The notes under the pieces: model-generated
Told to the model about the DNA's origin: nothing
The model's database searches: none
Seen by the model: the letters and a program-made list of their open reading frames with translations, nothing else
Shown: piece by piece, positions 55,899 to 64,000 of the stretch
Position numbering within the stretch: the first letter of the stretch is position 1
Layout of the letters: each line of letters starts with the position of its first letter
Assembly: GCA_029263395.1 (NCBI GenBank)
Contig: JAJCXO010000214.1
Coordinates: forward strand, 62,001-126,000
Reading direction: 5' to 3'
Source: Acidobacteriota bacterium
Lineage (GTDB): Bacteria > Acidobacteriota > Thermoanaerobaculia > Multivoradales > J023
DNA: 64,000 nt
Translations under genes and position numbers: made by a program

Positions 55899-57371
55899 TC
55901 AAGGTGCGGCCTGCTCCAAGGTTCCTGGCTCCTGCTCGACCGATTCGAAAGCCTCCCAGCCACCACCCAGTGCTTTGTAAAGTAGCACCACTCCCGACGC
56001 CAACGCCGTATCACTGACCGCCAATCGATCTTCGACATCGTTCAAGGTCCGTTGAGCGTCCAACACCGTAAGCTGGTCGGTCAGTCCACGCCCATACAGC
56101 ACATCCGCCAAATCCACCGCCCGACGACTAGCAGCCACTGCGGCAGTGAGATGCCCACGGGTCTGTAGCTGCCGAGCGTAACGTTCCAGAGCCGACTCGG
56201 TCTCCTCGACAGCCAACAATACGGCCTGCTCGTAGATGGCCAGGGCCTGTTCCGATCGCGCCTCCACAGCCTTGATGTTGGCCCGGATCCGGCGCTGGAA
56301 GATCGGTAACCTGAGACTCGGCTGTAACAGCCAATTGCCACTGCCGGCCTTGAACAGATCCGACACTACGCCACTCTCCCGCCCCACCGCACTGGTCAAC
56401 AGAAATCTCGGATAAAGCTCCGCCACGGCGACGCCGATTTCGGCTGTGGACGCCGCCAGCCGACGCTCGGCAGCCCGCACGTCGGGCCGGCGTCGCAGCA
56501 GTTCCGAAGGTAGCCCCAACGGGATCAGCGCCGGTGGTAAGGGCACCGGACGCACGGCCGACAGCTCGGCGTTGAGCGCCCCTGGCTGCTCACCCAAAAG
56601 CACCGCCAAACGGTACGAGGCCGTGCTCCTGGCAGCTTCGAGCGCAGGGATTGCCGAGCGTGTTGTCTCGAGCAACGCCTTCGCCCGTTCTAACTCCAGG
56701 CGCCGCGACAACCCCGCCTTGACCTTGTTGGCAACCAGATCCAGGGTCGCACGCTGGATACGCACATTGTCTTCGGCCACAGCAAGACGGCGCTCGGCAC
56801 CGCGTACCTCAATGTAGCTTGCCGCCACTTCTGCCAAAATACTCAGTACCATCCCGCGGCGTTCTTCCGCCACCGCCTCCAGGCGTGCCGACGCACCCTC
56901 AACTGCCCGCCGGATGCCGCCGAAAAGATCAAGCTCCCAAGTGGTGTCGACGCCAAGCTGGTAGAAGTCGTCCTCTAGATTGACCAGACCCTGCTCGGCC
57001 GCCGCCGAGCCGACACCGACGCCGTTGCGGCTCAGGCGGAAACGGGTGGCGGCGGCTGAACCGTCGATCTTGGGTAGATGTTTGCTGAAAGCCGCACGGC
57101 GCAAGGCTCGGGATTCCCGCACTCGCGCCTCGGCAATGCGAAGATCATGGTTCGATACCACCGCCCGCTGTAACAGATCGGTGAGGATTGGATCCTCGAG
57201 GCTGGCCCACCACTCGATGAGGATCTCACCGCCCGGTGCCACCCGTTCCTCGGCGCGTGTCACCCAGGCCGTGGGAGCGGTTTCGATCGGGGTCTGATAG
57301 TCAGGGCCCACGGTACAACCTAACACCACACCACAACACAGGACGAGCATCCACCGAACACCAAAGCTCAT
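55899..57371 (-). CDS. Outer-membrane efflux lipoprotein (NodT/TolC family)
   Basis: A 490-residue OMF. The N terminus has a lipobox VVLGC with Cys at about residue 19 (mature CTVGPDY, typical NodT start). Two helical repeats follow (AEARVRESRALRRAAF, VAEDNVRIQRATLDLVANKV, later LADVLYGRGLTDQLTVLDAQRTL). It forms the outer-membrane channel of a tripartite pump. The start ATG 57369-57371 has GGAGG and overlaps the RND stop by four bases; the longer frame is not credible. It is third in the operon adaptor-RND-OMF. Confidence 0.95.
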   Translation of the reverse strand: MSFGVRWMLVLCCGVVLGCTVGPDYQTPIETAPTAWVTRAEERVAPGGEILIEWWASLEDPILTDLLQRAVVSNHDLRIAEARVRESRALRRAAFSKHLPKIDGSAAATRFRLSRNGVGVGSAAAEQGLVNLEDDFYQLGVDTTWELDLFGGIRRAVEGASARLEAVAEERRGMVLSILAEVAASYIEVRGAERRLAVAEDNVRIQRATLDLVANKVKAGLSRRLELERAKALLETTRSAIPALEAARSTASYRLAVLLGEQPGALNAELSAVRPVPLPPALIPLGLPSELLRRRPDVRAAERRLAASTAEIGVAVAELYPRFLLTSAVGRESGVVSDLFKAGSGNWLLQPSLRLPIFQRRIRANIKAVEARSEQALAIYEQAVLLAVEETESALERYARQLQTRGHLTAAVAASRRAVDLADVLYGRGLTDQLTVLDAQRTLNDVEDRLAVSDTALASGVVLLYKALGGGWEAFESVEQEPGTLEQAAP

Positions 57372-60300
57372 GAATCCACCTCCGTCGCAAGATGCAGGGA
57401 ATCGACCGTTTCGGCTCGTGATGTAGTCCTGTCGGGATGCATGAACGCATAAGCTGCCGGTACAAAAAACAGCGCCAGGAAGGTGGCACCGACCACCCCA
57501 CCGGCGATGACTACTGCTAATGGCGGCCACAACACTCCGCCTGCCAGCAGCAGCGGAAGAAAGGCGCCAGCGGTGGTCAAGGTGGTCGAGAAGATGTGAC
57601 GACTGGTACCTATCACTTCGTCGACAACCGCCTCGACATCGCCCGAGGCGGCTGACGGATGGGCACGGATCGCCGCCAGCACGACAATTGAATCGTTGAT
57701 CGCCACCCCGATCAAACCCGCGGTACCGATCAGCGCCATGAAGCCGTAGGGGAAACCCGCGATCCAGATTGCCAGGACCCCGAGACCCGCGGACAAGATA
57801 GCCACCATCCCGAGCAGACCAGCCAAACGCACGGACCGAAACGACAACACAATCGTCGACACCATCAGCACCAACAGCACCGGGGCATAGGTAAACAGAT
57901 CGGCGATGGCTTCACCCTGCTCTTCAGCTTCGCCGCCAAATTCCATCCGCATCCCAGGCGGCAGCTCAAAACCCTGCTCAGCGAGACGGTCGGTAAAACG
58001 CCGAGTCACTTCCGGTGGCAGCTCACCAGCCAGCAGGTAGCCCTTGATGGTATTCAGCCGCTCGCCATTACGCCGTGGGATACCCCGCAAGACCGACGTG
58101 AGCTCCAACTCACCGAGCCCACTGAGTGGCACCCAACCCTCGCCGGGCGAACTGGGACGCAGGTTGACCGCTGAGATCTTGTCGAGATTCGACCGCTCGA
58201 TGTTGGCATACCGGACGCGTACCGGTAGGTTCTCAGTCTCTTCCAGCACTGAGCCACCAACCCGCCCCTCGAGCGCTCCCTCGAGCTGAGCCGCAACCTC
58301 AACCAGGCTGAGACCGGCGAGCCGAGCCTCGTTTTCGTCAGCGCGCAGCTCTAGCTTGGGCTCCCCCGCCGCCAACGTGGCGCGGGTGTGGATCACCTCC
58401 GGCAGCTCGATCAGCCGCCGCCGCACATCGTCTCCCAGTTCTCGCAGTTGGTCGAGACTAGGCCCATAAAGCCGAATCTCGATCGGAGCGTCCACCGGCG
58501 GCCCTTGCCCCAGCAGTCGAAGCACAATCTGGGCGTCAGGGAAGCCAGCGTCGAGATCTTCTTGTAGCTGTGGAATCGAACGCCGCATGGCCTCGTAGTC
58601 GGTGGCATGGATGAGGGCCTGAGCGTAATTGGCGGCACCGTCTTCATTCATCAACATGTTGTAATAGAACGCTGGAGCACTGCCGCCGATCATCCAGTCG
58701 ACTCGGCGGATCGCCTCGTCCTGACGCAGGATGCCTTCAACCTCCAAAGCGCGAGCCCGGGTACCGACGATCGACGACTCGGAAGGCAGCCACATTTGCA
58801 AGTAGAACTGGTCGCGATCAGCCGGTGGGAAAAATTGGTTCTCGAGGCCGGCAGCCGAAGCGAACCCAACCATCGGCAAGATCGCGGCTGCGATCAAACC
58901 CAGCACCGGTCGACGCACTGCCAAGGTCACCGCACGCCGGAAACCCGCCGCCAAGCGAGGGCTGTAAAAGCCTGTTCGCCACCAGGTCTCACGACCTTCT
59001 GCTACACGCCCGAAAACTCCCACCAGAGCGGGCAGGATCGTCATCGCGATGGTGAACGAAGACACCAGCGCCAAGATGACACTCACCGCAATGGTGTAAA
59101 CGAACTCGCCGACATTGCCACTGAGCAGAAAGATGGGCAGAAACGAGATGATTGTTGTCAACGTCGAACCCAGTAACGGCACAAAAAGATGGTTGACCGC
59201 GCCAGCAATCGCCTCGAGCCGAGAGCCATGACGCATTCGGTGATGCACCTCTTCGACCATCACAATGGCGTTGTCGATCAACAGACCAAGCGCGATGATC
59301 AGACCGGTGACCGAAATCTGATGCAACGGCACGCCAAAAAGATTCAGGCCGAATAACACCGCCGAAGCCGACAGCGGTACCGCTGCCGCCACCAACAACG
59401 CTGAGCGCCAGCCCATGGTGAACAGAATCACGCCAACCACAATGATGCCGCCGAGAATCAGGTTCTTGATCAACGTCCCGAGACGCGACAAGGTGTAGTG
59501 ACTCTGGTCGAACACCCGCTCGATACCTACACTGCCCGACAGTTCGTCCTCGAATTGATCGATCACTGCGTTGGCGTCCCGAGCCCACAAATCGACCCGC
59601 TGATTGGCTTCGACACGCGCCGCAATCAACACTCCCGTCCGCCCGCCGACCAGCGCCATTTCACTGCGTGGCTCCCGCGGTGCCCGCTGGATCGTCGCCA
59701 AGTCACCGAGGCGTAGCAACTCGCCGTCCGCTCCGCCGCGCAGCGGAATGCTGGCGATACGCTCGACGGAATCGAGTTTGCCGGCTACTTCGATCAAGAC
59801 ATCGCTCGTCGATCCGCGCAGTGCGCCAGCTGGAACCTTGGCATCCGCAGCGGCGATGAGTTGACCGATATCTCCGATTCGGAGGCCTAACGCGGCCATC
59901 TCGTCGGGATCGACGAGGACAACAATCTCCTCCTCAGCCTCGCCGTAGATCCGCACGATATCGGTGGCCTTGACGTTGCGCAGCCGGTCCGCCAGCTCCT
60001 CCCCCAAACGCTTGAGGATCGCCGGTTGTGGCTCGGTATCGTCGACCCAGGCTAGGCCAACCAACATCGTGAAGGCCGGTGGGGCGCGGGTTTCGTCGAA
60101 GTTGGGTGCCGTCGCTCCCGACGGCAGCAGCCGTTCGGCATCCGCCAATTTGTCCCGAATCTTGGCCCACACCGGTTCGGTGTCCGTGATCCTGCCCTGC
60201 AACGCTACGGTCAACAACGAGACCCCGGTGCGAGAGATCGAGGTGATCTCATCAATCTCCGACAGCTCGCGCAGTTCATCTTCCAAGATCTCGGTCACCG

Positions 60301-60478
60301 AGGCTTCGACCCGTTCTGCCGAAGCCCCAGGTAACACGGTCACAATCACCGCGTTACGATTCGAAATCCGCGGATCTTCGAGTCGCGGCAAGGTGAAGAT
60401 TGCAGACAGACCGCCGACCAGCAGCACCGTAATCGACAGGGCTAGCAGGTAACGATTGCGATAGAAGAGGGTATTCAT
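57368..60478 (-). CDS. RND efflux pump permease
   Basis: A 1036-residue RND transporter with the usual 12-helix, duplicated layout and two large periplasmic loops. It starts at ATG 60476-60478 (MNTLFYRNRYLLALSI), overlapping the adaptor stop by four bases; the longer frame adds 65 random residues. In the helix-4 motif GLLIDNAIVMVEEV the second Asp of the AcrB pair is Asn. In helix 10 the AcrB Lys region reads GVAINDSIVVLAAI. Such variants occur in non-AcrB RND clades, so the proton path may differ. The substrate may be a drug, bile-like compound or lipid; unknown. Confidence 0.95.
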   Translation of the reverse strand: MNTLFYRNRYLLALSITVLLVGGLSAIFTLPRLEDPRISNRNAVIVTVLPGASAERVEASVTEILEDELRELSEIDEITSISRTGVSLLTVALQGRITDTEPVWAKIRDKLADAERLLPSGATAPNFDETRAPPAFTMLVGLAWVDDTEPQPAILKRLGEELADRLRNVKATDIVRIYGEAEEEIVVLVDPDEMAALGLRIGDIGQLIAAADAKVPAGALRGSTSDVLIEVAGKLDSVERIASIPLRGGADGELLRLGDLATIQRAPREPRSEMALVGGRTGVLIAARVEANQRVDLWARDANAVIDQFEDELSGSVGIERVFDQSHYTLSRLGTLIKNLILGGIIVVGVILFTMGWRSALLVAAAVPLSASAVLFGLNLFGVPLHQISVTGLIIALGLLIDNAIVMVEEVHHRMRHGSRLEAIAGAVNHLFVPLLGSTLTTIISFLPIFLLSGNVGEFVYTIAVSVILALVSSFTIAMTILPALVGVFGRVAEGRETWWRTGFYSPRLAAGFRRAVTLAVRRPVLGLIAAAILPMVGFASAAGLENQFFPPADRDQFYLQMWLPSESSIVGTRARALEVEGILRQDEAIRRVDWMIGGSAPAFYYNMLMNEDGAANYAQALIHATDYEAMRRSIPQLQEDLDAGFPDAQIVLRLLGQGPPVDAPIEIRLYGPSLDQLRELGDDVRRRLIELPEVIHTRATLAAGEPKLELRADENEARLAGLSLVEVAAQLEGALEGRVGGSVLEETENLPVRVRYANIERSNLDKISAVNLRPSSPGEGWVPLSGLGELELTSVLRGIPRRNGERLNTIKGYLLAGELPPEVTRRFTDRLAEQGFELPPGMRMEFGGEAEEQGEAIADLFTYAPVLLVLMVSTIVLSFRSVRLAGLLGMVAILSAGLGVLAIWIAGFPYGFMALIGTAGLIGVAINDSIVVLAAIRAHPSAASGDVEAVVDEVIGTSRHIFSTTLTTAGAFLPLLLAGGVLWPPLAVVIAGGVVGATFLALFFVPAAYAFMHPDRTTSRAETVDSLHLATEVDS

Positions 60479-61617
60479 GACGTTTCGGCAACCTCGACTT
60501 GCTGGCCGGGCACCAATCGGTGGACCCCGGAGGTGACCAATTGTTCGCCATCCCTCAGGGTGCCGCGGACAAACACTCGATTGGTCTCGGTGTACAGCAC
60601 TTCCACGTCGCGGCGTGCGATGCGATAGTGCCCCGCGCGCTCGGCATCCGACTCGACGACAAAACACGACCACAACCCACGGACTCCCTCACTCAACGCT
60701 GTCGACGGTAGCCAGAAACCCGCCTCCGCCACCGGCTGTGCCAGCGTGAGCTCGGCCAGATCCCCGCTGCGGACCGGAGACTGGTCGGCAAACGTCAGCA
60801 GTACCGAGATCGTTCGGGTGCGAACCTCCCGCTCGGGCAGGATGGCCTTCACCTTCGCCGCCAGCGATTGGCCGCGCACGATGACCGTCGCTGCGTCGCC
60901 GGGAGACAATGCCGCCGCCTGTTGAGGCGTCACCCCGATACGAGCTTCGAGCCGACTCGTTTCGATCAACCGAAGGACCCGTTGCCCGGCCGGCAGCACC
61001 TCTCCTTCGTCGACCCAACGCGCCGCGACCACCGCCGCATAGGGAGCCTTCAGCACCGCCTTGGCGATCTCAACGTCAACCGATTCGATTTGTGCTTCGA
61101 GCTGACGAACCGTCGCTTCGCGGGTTCTCAGCGAGAGCCTGGCTTCGTCGTATTCTTGATCAGCAACCGCATCCAGCTCCGCCGCTTCGGCAACACGATC
61201 GTAGGTTGCGCTCGCCAAATCCATGCCGGCGCGGGCTTGTTCCAAACTGGCCTCGAGCTCGTTGCGCCGTGAGCGCAGACGTTGGCGATCGAGGCTCGCC
61301 AGCTGCTGCCCAACCTTGACCGCATCACCCTCGTCAACCCACACCCGGTCAACTAGCCCAGCAAGCTCGAAGCCGAGGTCACTGGATCGTGCTGCTTCGA
61401 CCTGGCCGACAAACGAACGCGCCACCTCGTATTGCGGCTCGAGGTGAACGATGCGAGTGGCGACACGTAGCGGACTGATCTCGTCATCAGCATCCGACGC
61501 GTCCGTTTTGCGGCTGGTCACCGCAGACAAAACCAGTATGGCCACGGCAACGGTAGGAAGGATCCAGACTAGGCGGCGCAGTGGCTTCTTTGCCGTCTGT
61601 TGCTGATCGTCATGCAT
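60475..61617 (-). CDS. RND efflux periplasmic adaptor (HlyD/AcrA-like)
   Basis: A 380-residue membrane fusion protein: a basic N terminus, one anchor (about residues 16-34), the first lipoyl half (GLVDRVWVDEGDAVKVGQQLASL), a coiled coil (about 105-185), the second lipoyl half, then a beta barrel (RIGVTPQQAAALSPGDAATVIV) and a membrane-proximal domain. It links the RND pump to the NodT-type channel. ATG 61615-61617 has AGGAG about 6 bases upstream. First gene of the efflux operon; a likely MarR operator lies about 240 bases upstream. Confidence 0.93.
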   Translation of the reverse strand: MHDDQQQTAKKPLRRLVWILPTVAVAILVLSAVTSRKTDASDADDEISPLRVATRIVHLEPQYEVARSFVGQVEAARSSDLGFELAGLVDRVWVDEGDAVKVGQQLASLDRQRLRSRRNELEASLEQARAGMDLASATYDRVAEAAELDAVADQEYDEARLSLRTREATVRQLEAQIESVDVEIAKAVLKAPYAAVVAARWVDEGEVLPAGQRVLRLIETSRLEARIGVTPQQAAALSPGDAATVIVRGQSLAAKVKAILPEREVRTRTISVLLTFADQSPVRSGDLAELTLAQPVAEAGFWLPSTALSEGVRGLWSCFVVESDAERAGHYRIARRDVEVLYTETNRVFVRGTLRDGEQLVTSGVHRLVPGQQVEVAETS

Positions 61618-61906
61618 GCGTTACTCCTGAAACGATGAGAGCTGGCTACTCCCGCACTTCGGTCCAACGAGGGAGATCTCGTGGAACGAGGTCGAGGCGA
61701 GCGTGTTTGAGCTGGCTCAATGTATGAGTCTTGTTTGCCATTCCATGCCTAAAAGTGATGGGTCTCGAGGACGTCCCGGCGAGTTCGGAGCCTCGAACGC
61801 AGCCCACGAGACCGACCGACTTCTCGAAGCATTCCCTAGAGGAACCAGGCACAACGTGTAGGTACACCTATATTCACCAACTTTATAGTTCCTGATGCTA
61901 AATCTT
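61618..61906. other. Control region between marR and the efflux operon
   Basis: No credible gene; a 73-residue frame here has no recognisable features. It contains a palindrome at 61856-61867 and flanking AT-rich bases suited to a promoter on the minus strand, driving the efflux operon. Confidence 0.5.
61856..61867. promoter_or_regulatory. Probable MarR operator ahead of the efflux operon
   Basis: GTGTAGGTACAC, a 12-bp palindrome with central GG, followed by CTAT. It matches the site at marR in the palindrome arms and in the CTAT flank. It lies 239 bases upstream of the adaptor start on the minus strand, in an AT-rich stretch (ATATAGG on the minus strand) that may be a promoter. Confidence 0.65.
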
Positions 61907-62407
61907 TTAGTCTCTGATGGCTTCGACCGTGGCCACCAGGTGGCTCAGTAGGTGGTCAAGGCGCTCGGCGCCGAGGCGATCAGTGATTTGATCCTGGGCC
62001 TTTTGCCACAGTGGGAATGCCCGCTCCTGGACCCGCCGCCCGTCTTCAGTGAGCGACACTTCTCGGACGCGACGGTCTTCTTTCCCAGGATGGATCGTGA
62101 TCCACCCTTCCTTCTCCAGTGGCCGGAGGTTGCGGGTCAATGTGGTGCGATCCATCACGATGCGATCTGCCAAACAGTTGATCGCGACCGGCTCGTTCAG
62201 TCGAATCGCCGACAACAACGTGAACTGTGTCGACTTGAGCCCAGACTCTCGCAGCATCTCGTCGTACAACTGCGTCACTACCCGATCGGCCCGCCGCAGG
62301 TGAAAACTCGCGCAGTCCTTGGGCAAACGAGACATCTCGGCCATGGTTGCCGCTGGAGCCAGCGCACTCGGCGGCATGGGGGTGTTTGGCACGGGTCTAC
62401 TCGACAT
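61907..62407 (-). CDS. MarR-family transcriptional regulator
   Basis: A 166-residue winged-helix protein: SGLKSTQFTLLSAIRLNEPVAINCLADRIVMDRTTLTRNLRPLEKEGWI, the MarR wing (HPGKEDRRVREVSLTEDG) and a C-terminal dimer helix. It lies directly upstream of the efflux operon on the same strand, with probable operators at its own promoter and at the operon, so it likely represses both until a substrate binds. The start ATG 62405-62407 is 6 bases from the operator and has no Shine-Dalgarno; start ATGs at residues 11 or 22 are alternatives. The reading frame extends to 63139 opposite the di-iron gene but that part is spurious. Confidence 0.9.
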   Translation of the reverse strand: MSSRPVPNTPMPPSALAPAATMAEMSRLPKDCASFHLRRADRVVTQLYDEMLRESGLKSTQFTLLSAIRLNEPVAINCLADRIVMDRTTLTRNLRPLEKEGWITIHPGKEDRRVREVSLTEDGRRVQERAFPLWQKAQDQITDRLGAERLDHLLSHLVATVEAIRD

Positions 62408-62412
62408 AATAG

Positions 62413-62424
62413 GTGTATCTACAC
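62413..62424. promoter_or_regulatory. Probable MarR operator at its own promoter
   Basis: GTGTATCTACAC, a 12-bp palindrome with centre TC. On the minus strand it reads GTGTAGATACAC followed by CTAT, matching the site at 61856. It lies 6 bases ahead of marR, and TTGACA on the minus strand (62440-62445) is 16-18 bases upstream, so the operator would cover the -10 region. Confidence 0.7.
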
Positions 62425-62492
62425 ATAGATTGCATACCGTGTCAAGTTGCAACATGTCTTGGATAGCGACTCTCGGGTAGACTGTGGGGGCA

Positions 62493-62540
62493 GTGTTCAC
62501 TATGGAGACGGTGTTCACTGTGGAGACGGTGTTCAAGGAG
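62493..62540. repeat. 18-bp direct repeat ahead of the di-iron gene
   Basis: GTGTTCACTATGGAGACG (62493-62510) and GTGTTCACTGTGGAGACG (62511-62528), then a partial GTGTTCAAGGAG (62529-62540). The last one supplies the Shine-Dalgarno AAGGAG of the next gene. Confidence 0.9.
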
Positions 62541-62545
62541 AACCA

Positions 62546-63382
62546 ATGAAAATCTACAAAGTCTTGCCCGATCTTTCGAAGACCCGGCAGATGAAAATCT
62601 GGCACAAGGCCTTGCGCTCGCAATGGTCGGCCACCGATATCAAGTGGGATACCCCACAACGTATCACCAGCAACCACCTCAAGGATCAGCTCGGTCGTAT
62701 TCTGACCCCGGTCCTGATGGGTGAACAGGCAGCCCTTTATTCGGTGTCTGGCCTGATTCCGATCCTCGGTAAGATGTCGCAGGTCGAGAGCCAGCTCTAC
62801 CTCACCACCTGGGCGGTGGACGAAGCCCGTCACACCGAGCTGTTCACGATCTTCTACGATCGCATCGACCGCCAGCCGATGCCGATTCGACGTTTTCCCG
62901 CCGGCTACCTCTTCCAGAGCCAAATCGTCGCGGAAGAGCCCGCCGAATGGCTCGCCGGGGTTTTGGTCAGTGAAGTCATGGCCAAGAAGCTGATGGAAGA
63001 GTTCCGCCGACTCGATCTCGATCCCATCCTGAGCGACGTCGCCGACGGCATCTTGCTCGACGAAGCCCGTCACCTCGGCTTCAATCACATCTATCTCGAA
63101 GACCGTTTTAGCGATTTGCATTTGAACGCCGAAGACCAAGGCCAGGGTTTCGCTCTACAGCTGCATCGGCGGTTGGATTCCGTACTCAGCCACCTACAGC
63201 CTGTACTCGACGCTCTCGCCACCGAACTCAAGGATATCGGCATCGACCGCATCGAGATTTTCGACAAAGTTGGTCACGAAGCCCGACAACGCCTCGACAA
63301 GTCGATCTTGGCAGGTCGGCGGCACGCCGAAGGTAAGCAGAAAGCAAGCCAGCTAGCCGAAGCCGAGCTGGTGGGTGCCTGA
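62546..63382 (+). CDS. Ferritin-like di-iron protein (R2-like), function unknown
   Basis: A 278-residue helical protein. It has a four-helix di-iron site: E60 (LMGEQAALY), E93xxH96 (VDEARHTELF), E143 (LVSEVMAKK), and E173xxH176 (LLDEARHLGFNH). This E...ExxH...E...ExxH pattern is that of ferritin-like oxygenases, R2 reductase subunits and R2-like ligand-binding oxidases. There is no tyrosyl-radical motif I can assign. AAGGAG is 5 bases before ATG 62546; the longer frame runs through the repeat array. It is divergent from marR and convergent with the AsmA-like gene; the reaction is unknown. Confidence 0.85.
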   Translation: MKIYKVLPDLSKTRQMKIWHKALRSQWSATDIKWDTPQRITSNHLKDQLGRILTPVLMGEQAALYSVSGLIPILGKMSQVESQLYLTTWAVDEARHTELFTIFYDRIDRQPMPIRRFPAGYLFQSQIVAEEPAEWLAGVLVSEVMAKKLMEEFRRLDLDPILSDVADGILLDEARHLGFNHIYLEDRFSDLHLNAEDQGQGFALQLHRRLDSVLSHLQPVLDALATELKDIGIDRIEIFDKVGHEARQRLDKSILAGRRHAEGKQKASQLAEAELVGA

Positions 63383-63395
63383 TTGGACTCACTGG

Positions 63396-63409
63396 CCAGT
63401 AGCTACTGG
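63396..63409. terminator. Palindrome between convergent genes, possible weak terminator
   Basis: CCAGTAGCTACTGG, a perfect 14-bp palindrome over the stop of the AsmA-like gene, also overlapping ACTGGCCAGT (63391-63400). On the plus strand it is followed by TCGCCTTCCTTTTTCTTCTTC, which is T-rich though also coding, so it could terminate the di-iron transcript. Confidence 0.35.
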
Positions 63410-64000
63410 TCGCCTTCCTTTTTCTTCTTCTTGCTGAACAGTCCAGTCAAGGCTTTGGTGAGCTCGCGCTCGGCGGTTTTACGGACGTAGCCCTGCCCAG
63501 CCTTTTTGAGGAAGTCCTTGTTCAGCACCACCTTCGCCAAGTCGGCGGTGCCGTTGATCAACATCGGCAAGTTGATGCGCCCGTCCGCTTCCGCCAGTGC
63601 GTCCAACACTTCGATCGGGATCTCCTTGATCGCCAGGCCTTCCCGCGGTGTCAGCACCGAGAGCTTCATTTCGAGCGGTCCAGCAAAATCGACCCACCCT
63701 CCCAAGGTCAAAGAGATCGGGCCGACTCGCAACTCGCACTCAGCTAGATTCACACGCTGCGCTGCGATATCGAATTCAACGGGAAAAGCGTCGAAGCCGG
63801 CTCCTACCAGGGCGGCGTTACCGAGCAACTGCTCAACCTGCACCAAAATCGGATGGTCGGGCAACTCACCACCGTTGAAGGTCAACTTGCCGCTACCCAC
63901 CAGCTGGTCCATATCCGAACCGGTACCCGACGCCGTGAAAACGAAGGTGCTGGTGCCAAGCTTGTTTCCGGTACCGAGCCCCAGGATCGTCTCGGTACTC
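63403..64000 (-). CDS. AsmA-like protein, C-terminal part
   Basis: Partial gene running off the right edge; the frame stays open to 64000 (the first in-window Met is not the start). The visible 198 residues match the AsmA C-terminal region: GSGKLTFNGGELPDHPILVQV, FDIAAQRVNLAECELRVGPISLTLGGWVDFAGPLEMKL and NLPMLINGTADLAKVVLN. It ends in a Lys-rich tail (LFSKKKKKEGDQ). AsmA-like proteins are anchored in the inner membrane and take part in lipid transport or outer-membrane assembly. The next gene, on the other strand, is the di-iron protein. Confidence 0.85.
   Translation of the reverse strand, partial: STETILGLGTGNKLGTSTFVFTASGTGSDMDQLVGSGKLTFNGGELPDHPILVQVEQLLGNAALVGAGFDAFPVEFDIAAQRVNLAECELRVGPISLTLGGWVDFAGPLEMKLSVLTPREGLAIKEIPIEVLDALAEADGRINLPMLINGTADLAKVVLNKDFLKKAGQGYVRKTAERELTKALTGLFSKKKKKEGDQ

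Noticed and set aside
61646-61867. 73-residue minus-strand frame in the efflux control region
   Set aside because: No ribosome site or recognisable features, and it covers the probable operator.
62408-63139. Long N-terminal extension of the marR frame
   Set aside because: It is antisense to the di-iron gene and has no MarR-like sequence; the family start is at 62407 or a little inside.

Overview
The window is chromosomal DNA from a Gram-negative, respiring bacterium. It encodes outer-membrane efflux, an AsmA-like protein, lipoprotein and periplasmic adaptor proteins, twitching-motility PilT, and cytochrome and haem-O maturation genes. It is moderately GC-rich and gene-dense, and I found no rRNA, tRNA, phage, IS element or CRISPR array. 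Several protein styles seen here are common in Acidobacteriota and Myxococcota-like bacteria: a MglA-type GTPase with a long tail, a membrane-anchored winged-helix/TPR regulator, and a giant sigma-54 activator. That placement is inference and cannot be settled from this sequence alone.

Layout. 1-7 kb: a truncated M13 metallopeptidase, an ABC exporter pair, a zinc-free MDR oxidoreductase, a glycosyltransferase and an orphan LytTR regulator. 7-14 kb: a Rieske oxygenase, then the heat-shock operon hrcA-grpE-dnaK-dnaJ-prmA on the minus strand. 14-20 kb: MglA-like GTPase, nrdR, lon, thiL, closed by a strong terminator. 20-26 kb: a tandem MerR-like/AT-hook protein, a 1079-residue sigma-54 activator and aroA. 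26-29 kb: a MacA-like adaptor with two ABC ATPases but no permease. 29-35 kb: two PYROXD2-like flavoproteins flanking an O-methyltransferase, divergent from a GcvT-like protein. 35-43 kb: hybrid histidine kinase, rsmE, pilT, recX, alaS, then a 42-bp tandem repeat array. 43-47 kb: winged-helix/TPR regulator, POT peptide transporter, and a polar-anchored hypothetical protein. 47-54 kb: a respiratory cluster of split cytochrome b, octahaem cytochrome c, haem O synthase and SCO1. 54-64 kb: a long aldehyde dehydrogenase, a TolC/RND/adaptor efflux operon with its MarR regulator, a di-iron ferritin-like protein and the end of an AsmA-like gene.

The most unusual system is at 47.4-52.2 kb. It is a bc-complex-like module with no Rieske gene. 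Its cytochrome b keeps one histidine pair (bL) but has Ala and Tyr where the bH ligands should be, and it is coupled to a coiled-coil octahaem cytochrome c. A second clear signal is a pair of nearly identical GTGTA-N2-TACAC palindromes, one at marR and one ahead of the efflux operon; these are probably MarR operators. A third theme is many exact or near-exact 15-18 bp tandem duplications at gene edges and inside reading frames, plus larger 23-bp and 42-bp arrays.

Start codons were moved inward from the longest reading frame wherever a Shine-Dalgarno sequence or family alignment favoured it; each entry says so. Family comparisons are from memory, not from a search.
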